From: an uncultured Buttiauxella sp. | GTDB taxonomy: Bacteria; Pseudomonadota; Gammaproteobacteria; Enterobacterales; Enterobacteriaceae | Length of the DNA: 64,000 bases | Reading direction: 5' to 3' | Assembly: GCA_946480445.1 (NCBI GenBank) | Contig: CAMLJN010000016.1 | Location: 1-64,000 of the forward strand | Part shown: piece after piece, positions 40,817 to 49,223 of the stretch | How positions within the stretch are numbered: position 1 is the first letter of the stretch | How the letters are laid out: every line of letters starts with the position of its first letter | Position numbers and translations under genes: made by a program | The notes under the pieces: model-generated | The model's input: the letters and a program-made list of their open reading frames with translations, nothing else | Databases searched by the model: none | What the model was told of the DNA's origin: nothing

Positions 40817-42204
40817 ACCTCAGGTTAGCCCTTTTGTTTTTCCCCGTTTATTTAGGGGCCTCAACTTACCTACAGGCGGATTGCCTGGCGGGCAGTGAAG
40901 TTGCGGAAAATGCAGATGTCGCCTTATTTGCCCAGACGCATTACGTTCATAAGCAAAATTCTCTCTGGCAAATAGACGGGCAAAATCCATTTGCCGCAAA
41001 TAATATCTATAACGATCTGGGGGTTAAATTCAGCAGCGGATGTTCACTGATCGATAACACGCTCGATCTTCATTTTTCCCTGTATGGGTTAACTTATTAT
41101 CCCACCCGCCAGGTCGGTAAATTTGAGGAAGATAACAGTCGTTCGCGAGCGTTAATTGACCAGCTGCAGGTCACCTACAGCGTCACCGGCAACATCCAGC
41201 TTGAAGGCGGGAAAATCAGGGCCAGGCCGGGACTTTTCTTTTTGCGATCGCCTGCCAGCCTTCTCAGCAGCTATTACGGCGGCTTTAAGCCAACCCGTTT
41301 TTACGATCCTGCAATGCAGGCGGCCTATGCAGAAACATTCTGGGGCGGCAGATTGAGTCAAGAGGGCGGAGATTACGCGCTGGGAATAACCGTGGTTCCT
41401 GAGCTGGCCCGTATTGATAAACGCTATATCTCTTCCGGTAACTGGTCTGCCAGCCAGCGCGCCAACTCAGCTGAACGCTATTTGTTGAGTTATACCGACT
41501 ATCGTCTGGAAAACCATGCGCCCTCCGTTAATGTGCTGCTTGGCGCTACCCGCTCTGTCGCCTTCAGCGACAGCTACACCTATACGCCTCAGTTTGTGAT
41601 GAGTGCGGAGCTGGCCTTGCATACCTCGCAGCAGTGGCGTCACTTCTCAGCGGAGAAAGCCGCGGAAGTCATGGACTGGGAATTTCCCTCCTCGCTTTAT
41701 GAACGCCGGGATAAAAAAGGGATCGAACTGGCTATTGGCGGACAATACACATCAGAACGTTTCAGCGTTGTCGGCCTGGAATACTACTTCCAGAGCGAAG
41801 GGTATTCTCAATCGGCATGGCGACAACAAACTGATTTTGTTAAGAAGCTTAATACGCCGACTCACTATGATTTTCTGGATCGCGCATTCGACTCTTATAA
41901 ATACCTCATGGGAGCCGAAATAAATAATACCGGCAATCAGGGGATGCTGCAGGGAAAGCATTACGTCAATGTTTATAGCAGTTTTCAAATGCGTCACGGG
42001 GCGAAGCTGCAACCTTATTTAACCGTCAATATGATGGACGGGAGCGCCATGCCGGGCGTGCATTTTAGTTCCGTGCTCGAAAGAATAGATCAAAAACTTG
42101 AGATGTATACCGGCGCCTATACCGCTCTGGGAAAACAGGACTCTGAGTTTGCGATCTTTGGCGAGACGCTGGGTGTCTATTTAGGATTTAAATATCACTT
42201 ATAA
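40813..42204 (+). CDS. predicted outer-membrane beta-barrel protein of the export block
   Basis: 463 residues with a signal peptide (cleavage near TYLQA-DC, about residue 23) and a mature part dominated by alternating amphipathic strands rich in Tyr, Ser, Asn and Gln, ending in LGVYLGFKYHL, a plausible barrel-closing strand though Leu replaces the usual Phe. No helical membrane segments. The pattern resembles DUF1302-type or alginate-export-type barrels, but I cannot name the family. Together with the ATPase, permease and LolA-like protein it would complete a route to the cell surface. Start and stop overlap or abut its neighbours. Confidence 0.75.
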   Translation: MNLRLALLFFPVYLGASTYLQADCLAGSEVAENADVALFAQTHYVHKQNSLWQIDGQNPFAANNIYNDLGVKFSSGCSLIDNTLDLHFSLYGLTYYPTRQVGKFEEDNSRSRALIDQLQVTYSVTGNIQLEGGKIRARPGLFFLRSPASLLSSYYGGFKPTRFYDPAMQAAYAETFWGGRLSQEGGDYALGITVVPELARIDKRYISSGNWSASQRANSAERYLLSYTDYRLENHAPSVNVLLGATRSVAFSDSYTYTPQFVMSAELALHTSQQWRHFSAEKAAEVMDWEFPSSLYERRDKKGIELAIGGQYTSERFSVVGLEYYFQSEGYSQSAWRQQTDFVKKLNTPTHYDFLDRAFDSYKYLMGAEINNTGNQGMLQGKHYVNVYSSFQMRHGAKLQPYLTVNMMDGSAMPGVHFSSVLERIDQKLEMYTGAYTALGKQDSEFAIFGETLGVYLGFKYHL

Positions 42205-42214
42205 GGATATTGAT

Positions 42215-43153
42215 ATGGAAAGTAAGCATATTTCACAGCCGGTGGCATTTCTGTTCGCAGGGCAGGGAAACCCGACGATCGGTATGGGCGCTGACCTGTG
42301 GGATGCCAACGCCACGACCAGAAACATCTGGGATTGCGCCAGCGACATCTCAGGCCTTGATCTTCGCCGCCTGTGCCTGAAAGGGCCGATGAACAAATTG
42401 ATTCAAACCAACGTGCAGCAGATGGCCGTCACGGCCCTTAACGTGACGCTTTACAGCTTGTGCAGGACGCGTTTTGACCAGGCGCCTGTGGTCGGCGCCT
42501 GCGGGCATAGCGTCGGCGAATACAGCGCTCTTTATGCGGCGGGCGCGCTATCTCTGGAGGCGCTGTTCAGCACCATTCATTTTCGGGCCAATACGATGAA
42601 CGCTGTCAGCAAGCGGAATAAGGGGTCAATGTTGGCCGTTAAGGGTATCGGCTACAGTGCTCTGCACGAACTTATTGCCCGCGCCGGTCTTGAGATAGAT
42701 ATCTGCTGCGATAACAGCCATCAGCAGCAGGTTATTGGTGGCTCAAGCGAAGCGCTGAGTGAGTGTACACGCATGCTGATTGCCGCAGGCTTTGAGCCAG
42801 TGAAGCTTGGCGTTAGCGGCGCATGGCATACACGTCTGATGAACGAAGGGGTTCAGCAAATGCGGGATTACCTGAAGGACATCGAGATTGTCAGGCCCCG
42901 TTTTGATGTGCTGATGAATGTCACCGGCCTGCCGGAAGAGAACGCTCCGCGCATTAAAGAGAATTTATCTCTGCACTTAACCCATACGGTGAAATGGACC
43001 GCCGCAATGGAGCGCTTGCTTGCCGCCACTCCGCAAGCCTTGTTTGTAGAGATAAGCCATAAACCTTATCTGGGCTCAATGCTCAATGATTTCTCCGGTT
43101 TTACACCGGAGAAGATCGTGCATTGCCGCCAACTTACGTCGATTTTAAGGTGA
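42215..43153 (+). CDS. malonyl-CoA:ACP transacylase (FabD-like)
   Basis: Loads malonyl units on the acyl carrier protein. 312 residues, the size of FabD. The motif FLFAGQGNPTIGMG stands at the N-terminus, the nucleophile is S99 in GHSVGEYSALYAAGAL, an Arg in HFRANTM fits the malonyl-carboxylate contact, and the partner His is in GAWHTRLM. AAGGA precedes the ATG. Being separated from the other biosynthesis genes by the export genes shows the export genes belong to the same functional unit. It is distinct from housekeeping fabD. Confidence 0.92.
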   Translation: MESKHISQPVAFLFAGQGNPTIGMGADLWDANATTRNIWDCASDISGLDLRRLCLKGPMNKLIQTNVQQMAVTALNVTLYSLCRTRFDQAPVVGACGHSVGEYSALYAAGALSLEALFSTIHFRANTMNAVSKRNKGSMLAVKGIGYSALHELIARAGLEIDICCDNSHQQQVIGGSSEALSECTRMLIAAGFEPVKLGVSGAWHTRLMNEGVQQMRDYLKDIEIVRPRFDVLMNVTGLPEENAPRIKENLSLHLTHTVKWTAAMERLLAATPQALFVEISHKPYLGSMLNDFSGFTPEKIVHCRQLTSILR

Positions 43154-43157
43154 CACC

Positions 43158-44159
43158 GTGCTGCCCGATTATTTAACTTTTTTACGCTTTCAGGATAAGC
43201 GGTTTCTGCCATTCCTGTATTTGATAACTTTGATTCTCCTTGGTTTTTACTGGAAGAATAATGGCTATGTGATAACCCGTCAGGATGCCTGGCTTGTCAG
43301 CGGCATTGTCGCCCTGATCGCTTTCGATGTGATTTTTGATCTAAAAGCCTTTTGGTCATATAAACGCGGCGTCGGAAATATAGATTTTTCCTTCTTCGAC
43401 GGACGACGCCTTTCCAGAGCGGAACGGCTGCTGTCGCAGCCGCTGGCCGCGGGCTTGCTCGCCTGCTGCGCCGTCTGGCTGATGATACAGGGCTGTCTGG
43501 CGCTGCCTTCAGCTGTTTATCAGCTGGGCTGTCTGTTTATCTTCTCCCCGCTGGTCGTTTACCTGATGTACGGCTTCGTCAGACACAGCTGTATTAAGCT
43601 GGTCGAGACCGGGGGCGCCGAAAAGGTGAAGTATAAGAATCTGTACCGGTACGTTCTATTGCAGATGCTTGTCACCGTGACGCTGAATGTGCTGACGGTT
43701 GTGCCGTTGAGAAATAATCCTGACTTTAGGCTAAGTGAGGGATACCTCTCGCCCAGGTTAATGGTCGCGACACTGGTGCTATGCGCAATTGTGCTGGCGC
43801 TGAATCTGTTTATGGCACGCTTATCGAAATGCTATGTTTTCCTTGGGCGTTTATTTCTTAAGGAGATCGACTTTTACTTTGCCAGTTCGTTTCCCTGCCG
43901 TTCGCTGCACGCCATTCCCTTCTGGCTAAGAATGGTGGTGCTGCTGCTTGCCCAGCTGGCCTGGATCCCGTTAGTGGCCTTAGCGCTGACGCTGTTGGGC
44001 TGGGATATCTGGTTTGCAGCCTGGTTCCTGCTTTGCGTCGTCCCCTCGCTGAGCTACTGCTATCTGCACCTCTACTGGCGCTGGCAAAACGACTTTATGA
44101 TGTCGTGTGATATGTATTTTCGCTACATAGAGATAAAAAAGCTGAACGACCTGTGGTGA
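43158..44159 (+). CDS. polytopic membrane protein of unknown function
   Basis: 333 residues starting with GTG, 4 bases after the transacylase gene. About eight hydrophobic helices can be traced (for example LPFLYLITLILLGFYW, AWLVSGIVALIAFDVIF, LMVATLVLCAIVLALNLF). No acyltransferase HxxxxD, MBOAT or glycosyltransferase signature is evident to me. Conserved-looking polar spots are RRLSRAERLL and FRYIEIKKLNDLW at the cytoplasmic ends. As the last gene of the block it may modify, flip or anchor the product, but nothing in the sequence decides this. Confidence 0.7.
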   Translation: MLPDYLTFLRFQDKRFLPFLYLITLILLGFYWKNNGYVITRQDAWLVSGIVALIAFDVIFDLKAFWSYKRGVGNIDFSFFDGRRLSRAERLLSQPLAAGLLACCAVWLMIQGCLALPSAVYQLGCLFIFSPLVVYLMYGFVRHSCIKLVETGGAEKVKYKNLYRYVLLQMLVTVTLNVLTVVPLRNNPDFRLSEGYLSPRLMVATLVLCAIVLALNLFMARLSKCYVFLGRLFLKEIDFYFASSFPCRSLHAIPFWLRMVVLLLAQLAWIPLVALALTLLGWDIWFAAWFLLCVVPSLSYCYLHLYWRWQNDFMMSCDMYFRYIEIKKLNDLW

Positions 44160-44170
44160 GTGAGGTAGAA

Positions 44171-44197
44171 CATTGAGCGTGTTCTTCACGCTCAATG
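44171..44197. terminator. perfect hairpin at the end of the biosynthesis block
   Basis: CATTGAGCGTG pairs perfectly with CACGCTCAATG over 11 bp around TTCTT, 11 bases after the last stop codon. There is no T-run directly after it, so it may be an mRNA-end stabiliser or a rho-dependent end. Confidence 0.6.
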
Positions 44198-44448
44198 CAA
44201 GAAGGGTTTTCAGGGCAGAGCTGGTATGAGGAAGAAGGGGCGTTATATACAGGGCTGAGTTCAATAGCGTTAACCATCCTGGCGCTTCTTCGTAAAAGCC
44301 CCGCGATGACTATCGCGCAGCTTGCACAGAAGACAGATTTAACGACAAGAAGGTTGAACGCAATCTCAAATCGTTGCAGGAAAAAGGAAAGCTGGAGCGG
44401 GCAGGTGCGGTCCGCAATGGATACTGGCGGGTTTTAAGCCCGCCTTAG
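44195..44448 (+). pseudogene. frameshifted 3' remnant of a winged-helix (AlbA/Schlafen-type) protein
   Basis: LTILALLRKSPAMTIAQLA in one frame continues, after a one-base loss near 44347-44352, as VERNLKSLQEKGKLERAGAV and NGYWRVL in another. This is the C-terminal winged-helix seen in ATP-binding (AlbA_2/Schlafen-like, RecG-C-like) putative regulators. Only the last 80 or so codons remain and the main domain is gone. It is a gene scar at the junction between the accessory block and the argW side. Confidence 0.7.
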
Positions 44449-44500
44449 CTCAAAGTCATCTCACTCATTTTGCCAAACCGCAGGGGATGAATAAAAAGGC

Positions 44501-45040
44501 TTACCACATCAGATCATCAGGCACCACAAAGTCGGCGTACGGATCGTCTTCGTCTTTCGCTTCCTGGCTAAGCTCGCAGTTCAATACGATGCTGCTCGGA
44601 TCGCGCTGTGCAATTTTATCGGCTACGCTTGCGGGAATAATCGCGTATTCGCCGTCGGGATTAGCATCGGTAACCAGGCGAGCAATCGCCAGACGGCCGT
44701 TAATCAGCTGAGACTGAGTAACCTTATCGACATAGATTTTTTTAATCAGATTATTGTCGGTGAAGTTATAGCCGATGTCGCCTTTTGCAATCACAATCCT
44801 GTTCATTTCAATCAGCTGCTTGACCTGAGCTTTATACTCCTTTGAGAGGGCGGCCAGCTTTTGCTGTTCACTCAGCTGTTTGTCACGTTCGATCTGCGCT
44901 TTTTTATTGGCTTCCACAGCCTCTCTCGCCTCACGAGCCTGAACGCGTGATTTTTTAGCGGTCTTCTGCACTTTAGCGATTTTTTTGCTGCTGACGAGTC
45001 CAGCTTTAAGCATCTGCTCTTGTAGCGTTAGTTTTGTCAT
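44501..45040 (-). CDS. YaiL-like DUF2058 protein
   Basis: 179 residues, the same length as E. coli YaiL and strongly similar along its whole length (KLTLQEQMLKAGLVSSKK, KKSRVQAREAREAVE, DEDDPYADFVVPDDLMW). The family is called nucleoprotein/polynucleotide-associated, and its exact role is unknown. The N-terminal half is a long charged helix or coiled coil; the C-terminal half (about 100-165) is a small globular domain with GDIGYNFTDNNLIKKI. In E. coli yaiL lies elsewhere, so this copy is relocated or a paralog. It is next to tRNA-Arg. Confidence 0.85.
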   Translation of the reverse strand: MTKLTLQEQMLKAGLVSSKKIAKVQKTAKKSRVQAREAREAVEANKKAQIERDKQLSEQQKLAALSKEYKAQVKQLIEMNRIVIAKGDIGYNFTDNNLIKKIYVDKVTQSQLINGRLAIARLVTDANPDGEYAIIPASVADKIAQRDPSSIVLNCELSQEAKDEDDPYADFVVPDDLMW

Positions 45041-45145
45041 GATCTTTTCTGGGCTGATTAAAAAGTTCTGAGGATTATACCTGCAACGTCCGGGGCTATG
45101 CCAGATTACGCATGTGGGCGAGGTTGGGGAGAGGGTGAAGAACGA

Positions 45146-45220
45146 TGGCGTCCCCTGCAGGAATCGAACCTACAACTAGCCCTTAGGAGGGGCTCGTTAT
45201 ATCCATTTAACTAAGGGGAC
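45146..45220 (-). tRNA. argW: tRNA-Arg (CCU)
   Basis: A complete 75-nt tRNA on the minus strand with acceptor GTCCCCT/AGGGGAC, anticodon CCU in CTCCTAA, T loop TTCGATT and encoded CCA. It corresponds to E. coli argW, the integration site of the CPS-53/KpLE1 prophage. Its 3' end faces the accessory region (positions below 45146), the side where integrated elements would lie. No integrase gene or duplicated tRNA end was seen in the window. Confidence 0.95.
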
Positions 45221-45301
45221 AAGCGGGCTTAGTATACCCGCTTTTGGCGTTACGTTAAGTGCTTTGCGGGCTGATTGCCTGAAAGATAACCGTTTTTTGC
45301 T

Positions 45302-46261
45302 TTATTCCTCACGTTTTTCTTTCTCGGGCCGTGCTTTGCCCCCTTCAACTTTATGCTGGCGTTTTGCTTGCTCTTTTGCCTCGGCTTTCTTCTTGTTGCT
45401 CATATCGTTGCGGATTTGCGCGTGGCTTATCAACGCAAAGATAAAGGTGCCGCCGCAGATATTACCTGCAAGCGTTGGCAGGGCGAAGGGCCAGAAGAAG
45501 TCGCTCCAGTGGATCGTGCCGTTAAACACCAGGTAGAGGATCTCGACGGAGCCGACGACGATATGGGTTAAATCTCCGAGCGCAACCAGCCAGGTCATAA
45601 TGATGATCACCACGATTTTTGCCGCGCCCGCCGCGGGGAACATCCACACCATGGTGGCGATGATCCAGCCGGAGATAACCGCATTGGCAAACATTTCTCC
45701 CGGCGTGTTTTTCATCACGTCCATGCCGATTTTGACGAACGCATCCCGCGTCTGCTCATCGAAAATAGGCATGTATTCAAACGCATAAGCTGCAAGGCCC
45801 GTGCCGATCAGGTTCCCCAGCAGCACTATGCCCCACAGGCGAAGTAGCAGCAGGAAATTGCTGCCGGAGGGCTTCTGCATCACCGGCAGCACGGCGGTGA
45901 CGGTGTTTTCGGTAAACAGCTGCTGGCGCGCCATAATGACGATAATAAAGCCGAAGGTGTAGCCCAGGTTTTCCAGCAGGAAGCTGCCCGGCACGCCGTC
46001 GAGATTGACGTGAAAAACGCCTTTAGCCAGCAATGAAGCGCCCATCGACAGACCCGCCGCTATCGCGGACCACAGCAGGGCCATCGCATCGCGCTCCAGT
46101 TCTTTCTCGCCGTCCTGGCGAATATGTTCGTGGATGGCCATCGCCCGGGAAGGGAGCCTGTCCTCATCCATTTCAATCTCTTTACCGCTCGATTTTTCCT
46201 CGCTCTCCACTTCCAGATCTTCGCTGGATTTCTCTAATTTATCGTCCTGTAGCTTGTCCAT
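45302..46261 (-). CDS. yfdC: YfdC, formate/nitrite-transporter-family membrane protein
   Basis: 319 residues (E. coli 310), FocA/NirC-type inner-membrane channel protein of unknown substrate. A charged N-terminal tail with RLPSRAMAIHEHIRQDG precedes six hydrophobic helices. ENLGYTFGFIIVIMARQQLF, FPAAGAAKIVV and GTFIFALISHAQIRNDMSNK match E. coli YfdC closely. The gene lies between argW and mlaA in E. coli; here the ccm operon has come between yfdC and mlaA. Confidence 0.95.
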   Translation of the reverse strand: MDKLQDDKLEKSSEDLEVESEEKSSGKEIEMDEDRLPSRAMAIHEHIRQDGEKELERDAMALLWSAIAAGLSMGASLLAKGVFHVNLDGVPGSFLLENLGYTFGFIIVIMARQQLFTENTVTAVLPVMQKPSGSNFLLLLRLWGIVLLGNLIGTGLAAYAFEYMPIFDEQTRDAFVKIGMDVMKNTPGEMFANAVISGWIIATMVWMFPAAGAAKIVVIIIMTWLVALGDLTHIVVGSVEILYLVFNGTIHWSDFFWPFALPTLAGNICGGTFIFALISHAQIRNDMSNKKKAEAKEQAKRQHKVEGGKARPEKEKREE

Positions 46262-46467
46262 TTCTCGGGATACTCCGCACTTTTATCGTTCTGCTAAGCG
46301 TAGCGGTTTTTGCCTCTTTCTCCTGGTCCTGGCAACAATTCGACTTAATCTTGATCTGGATTGGGTGTATTACCCCTTTTTGAGTACCTCTTCGTGTTCT
46401 CCCCGGCCTGGAGGGGCATAGATGATGTGGTATTATTTGCACCCCTGATAAAAGTAGTGACTTTCCT

Positions 46468-47073
46468 ATGCTTGATGCCCGCAAATTAACCTGTACCCGC
46501 GACGAACGAACGCTTTTTAGCGAGCTGTCGTTTACCGTTTCCGCCGGGGAGATGGTTCAGGTGGCAGGCCAGAACGGCGCCGGGAAAACGTCTTTGCTGC
46601 GCATTCTCGCCGGGCTTGCCCAGCCCGAAGAGGGAGAGGTCTGCTGGCAGGGCACGGCGATCGCGCGCCAGCGCGATGTCTATCACCAGGATTTACTGTG
46701 GCTCGGTCATCAGCCGGGCATTAAAACTGCGCTTACCGCTTTCGAAAACCTCAGTTTTTTTCATGCCGACTGCGCTGAAACGCTGCGCTGGCAGGCGCTG
46801 GCCCAGGCAGGCCTCGTGGGGTTTGAAGACGTGCAGGTTAATCAACTTTCCGCCGGTCAACAGCGGCGCGTGGCGCTGGCGCGTCTGTGGTTGAGTTCGG
46901 CAAAGTTATGGATCCTGGACGAGCCTTTTACCGCTATTGATACGGCAGGCGTCGAAAAGCTGACCCGACAAATGGCGCGACATACCGAAGAGGGTGGCAT
47001 GGTGCTCCTCACCACGCACCAGCCGCTGGCGCTTTCTTCCGTGCGGCAGATTGAGCTGGGAGGGAGCCACTGA
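46468..47073 (+). CDS. ccmA: cytochrome c maturation ATP-binding protein CcmA
   Basis: ATPase of the CcmABCD complex, which releases holo-CcmE after heme loading. 201 residues. Walker [10 protein letters not shown], signature [14 protein letters not shown] and Walker [13 protein letters not shown] are visible. It is the first gene of a complete eight-gene ccm operon, overlapping ccmB by 1 base. About 200 bases separate it from the divergent yfdC. In E. coli the operon follows napFDAGHBC; here no nap gene precedes it. Confidence 0.95.
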   Translation: MLDARKLTCTRDERTLFSELSFTVSAGEMVQVAGQNGAGKTSLLRILAGLAQPEEGEVCWQGTAIARQRDVYHQDLLWLGHQPGIKTALTAFENLSFFHADCAETLRWQALAQAGLVGFEDVQVNQLSAGQQRRVALARLWLSSAKLWILDEPFTAIDTAGVEKLTRQMARHTEEGGMVLLTTHQPLALSSVRQIELGGSH

Positions 47074-47732
47074 TGATGCGGCGAATTTTTGGGCAGGAGC
47101 TGCGCGTGGTGTTTCGTAAAGGGGCGGAAATCGCCAACCCACTGTGGTTTTTCCTGATCGTTATCACCTTGTTTCCACTTGGCATTGGACCAGAGCCTCA
47201 GCTGCTGGCGCGTATTGCCCCGGGCGTGATTTGGGTGGCGGCGCTGCTGGCGTCTTTGCTGGCGATGGACAGACTGTTTCGGGACGATTTTCAGGACGGC
47301 TCGCTGGAGCAGCTTATGCTGCTGCCGGTGCCTTTGCCGCTGGTGGTGCTGGCGAAAGTGACCGCTCACTGGGTGGTCACCGGGCTGCCGCTGCTGATCC
47401 TCTCGCCGCTGGCGGCATTGCTGCTGGGGCTGGATTTCTACAGCTGGAAAGTGATGGCGCTGACGCTGCTGCTTGGCACGCCGACGCTGAGCTTCCTCGG
47501 TGCGCCGGGCGTAGGACTGACCGTTGGGTTGCGGCGCGGTGGGGTGCTGCTGAGCCTGCTTGTCCTGCCGCTGACGATTCCCCTGCTGATTTTCGCGACG
47601 GCGGCAATGGACGCCGCATCAATGCATTTACCCGTTGATGGCTATCTGGCCATTCTCGGCGCGCTGCTTGCGGGGAGCGCAACATTAAGTCCGTTCGCCA
47701 CTGCGGCGGCGCTGCGCGTGAGCGTGCAGTAA
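47073..47732 (+). CDS. ccmB: heme exporter membrane protein CcmB
   Basis: 219-residue permease with six hydrophobic helices, partner of CcmA. FRKGAEIANPLWFFLIVITLF at the N-terminus and the family segment RDDFQDGSLEQL are intact. The start overlaps the ccmA stop by 1 base. Confidence 0.95.
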   Translation: MMRRIFGQELRVVFRKGAEIANPLWFFLIVITLFPLGIGPEPQLLARIAPGVIWVAALLASLLAMDRLFRDDFQDGSLEQLMLLPVPLPLVVLAKVTAHWVVTGLPLLILSPLAALLLGLDFYSWKVMALTLLLGTPTLSFLGAPGVGLTVGLRRGGVLLSLLVLPLTIPLLIFATAAMDAASMHLPVDGYLAILGALLAGSATLSPFATAAALRVSVQ

Positions 47733-47740
47733 CTCAATAC

Positions 47741-47771
47741 GTAGGGTGGACAGGCGCCAGCGCCCTCTGCC
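47741..47771. repeat. REP-like remnant between ccmB and ccmC
   Basis: GTAGGGTGGACAGGCGCC followed by AGCGCCCTCTGCC resembles half of an enterobacterial REP palindrome, with a GGCGC/GCGCC core. Weakly supported. Confidence 0.35.
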
Positions 47772-47799
47772 AGAAATAGTCTTCAATGAGCAACTAACC

Positions 47800-48537
47800 A
47801 TGTGGAAAGCGTTACACCAGCTTGCTAAACCAGAACGACTCTACCAGCTCTGTGGGCGATTTGTCCCCTGGCTTGCCGTTGCCTGCGTCCTTACGCTGCT
47901 TGCCGGCTGCGTCTGGGGATTTGTCTTCGCGCCCGCGGATTATCAGCAGGGGCAGAGCTACCGCATTATGTACCTGCATGTTCCGGCCGCTATCTGGTCG
48001 ATGGGGATTTATGCCTCGATGGCCATTGCCGCGTTTATCGGTCTGGTGTGGCAGATAAAAATGTCCGACCTGGCGGTGGCGGCGATGGCGCCCGTTGGCG
48101 CCGTATATACTTTTATCGCCCTGGTGACGGGTTCTGCGTGGGGCAAGCCGATGTGGGGAACCTGGTGGATATGGGATGCGCGACTCACCTCTGAGCTGGT
48201 TTTGCTGTTCCTTTATGTGGGCGTGATTGCGCTCTATAACGCCTTTGACGACCGTCGGCTGGCGGGACGCGCCGCGGGCATTCTGGTGCTGGTGGGCGTG
48301 GTCAATTTGCCCATCATTCATTTCTCCGTGGAGTGGTGGAATACGCTGCATCAGGGCTCGACCAATATGCAGCAGAGCATTGACCCCTCTATGCGCACGC
48401 CGCTGCGCCTGACGATTATCGGTTTCCTGCTGCTCTTTATCACCCTGACGCTGATGCGTCTTCGCAACCTTATTCTGCTTCAGGAAAGCCGTCGCCCTTG
48501 GGTGTCAGCGCTCGCCAACAAAGGAGGAAGAGCATGA
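47800..48537 (+). CDS. ccmC: heme-handling protein CcmC
   Basis: 245 residues as in E. coli. Transfers heme to CcmE. Six helices with the tryptophan-rich WGTWWIWDARLTSEL (WWD) motif and the heme-ligand His residues in YLHVPAAIWS and IIHFSVEWWN. I use the ATG at 47800 because it gives the conserved N-terminus MWKALHQLAKPERLY; the frame is open further upstream. Confidence 0.95.
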   Translation: MWKALHQLAKPERLYQLCGRFVPWLAVACVLTLLAGCVWGFVFAPADYQQGQSYRIMYLHVPAAIWSMGIYASMAIAAFIGLVWQIKMSDLAVAAMAPVGAVYTFIALVTGSAWGKPMWGTWWIWDARLTSELVLLFLYVGVIALYNAFDDRRLAGRAAGILVLVGVVNLPIIHFSVEWWNTLHQGSTNMQQSIDPSMRTPLRLTIIGFLLLFITLTLMRLRNLILLQESRRPWVSALANKGGRA

Positions 48538-48743
48538 ACCGTGCCTTTGCCAACTGGGCCGATTTTTTTGCCATGGGCGGCTACGCCTTTTATGTCTGGC
48601 TGGCGGTTGCTTTTACCGTCGTCCCGCTCCTGCTGCTGGTTATCCATACCCGGGTCCGGCACAGAGCCATTTTACAGGGCGTGGAACGCCAGCAGGCACG
48701 CGAGCAGCGCATCCGTGCGGCCAAAGCAACAGAAGGAATGTAA
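48534..48743 (+). CDS. ccmD: heme exporter protein CcmD
   Basis: 69 residues, equal to E. coli CcmD. One transmembrane helix (YAFYVWLAVAFTVVPLLLLV) and a charged cytoplasmic tail (RAILQGVERQQAREQRIRAA). Stabilises CcmC-CcmE interaction. Overlaps ccmC by 4 bases. The AAAGGAGGAAGAGC before the ATG is a strong ribosome site. Confidence 0.93.
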   Translation: MNRAFANWADFFAMGGYAFYVWLAVAFTVVPLLLLVIHTRVRHRAILQGVERQQAREQRIRAAKATEGM

Positions 48744-49223
48744 GTGAACACACGTCGTAAAAACCGTCTTTATCTGGCCGTTGCGGTGCTGATTGGGTTA
48801 GGACTCACTATCACGCTGGTGCTTTATGCGCTGCGCAGCAATATCGATCTCTTTTACACGCCGGGCGAAATACTCTATGGCAAAGGCGAAAGCCAGCTGC
48901 GCCCTGAAATCGGCCAGCGCCTGCGGGTTGGCGGCATGGTGCTGCCGGGCAGCGTGAAGCGCGACAAGCAAACTTTAAAAGTGTCGTTCAAACTTTATGA
49001 TGTGAACGGCGTGGTCGAGGTAACCTACGTCGGCATCCTGCCGGATCTGTTCCGCGAGGGGCAGGGGGTGGTAGCCCAGGGCGTGCTGGAGAAGGACAAT
49101 CTGATCGCGGCAAAAGAAGTGCTGGCGAAACATGATGAAAATTACACGCCGCCGGAAGTTAAAGAGGCTATGAATAAAAACCACCAGCGAGCGCCCCAGG
49201 CCTATAAGGACGGCGGCTCATGA
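48744..49223 (+). CDS. ccmE: periplasmic heme chaperone CcmE
   Basis: 159 residues, GTG start directly after the ccmD stop. One N-terminal membrane anchor and an OB-fold domain. The covalent heme-binding H130 lies in [12 protein letters not shown]. Passes heme from CcmC to the CcmFH ligase. Confidence 0.95.
   Translation: MNTRRKNRLYLAVAVLIGLGLTITLVLYALRSNIDLFYTPGEILYGKGESQLRPEIGQRLRVGGMVLPGSVKRDKQTLKVSFKLYDVNGVVEVTYVGILPDLFREGQGVVAQGVLEKDNLIAAKEVLAKHDENYTPPEVKEAMNKNHQRAPQAYKDGGS

Noticed and set aside
29268..43153. Housekeeping fatty-acid synthesis (fab) cluster
   Set aside because: The genes are divergent from FabH/D/G-AcpP-FabF and in a different order, with export genes interspersed; the conserved fab locus has other neighbours.
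29268..44159. Standard aryl polyene (APE) cluster
   Set aside because: KS-CLF, KR, DH, ACP and LolA-like functions overlap in logic, but the ammonia-lyase/CoA-ligase starter genes, acyltransferase/glycosyltransferase and MMPL exporter are missing, and an FtsX-type exporter, FabD and a GcvT-like enzyme are present.
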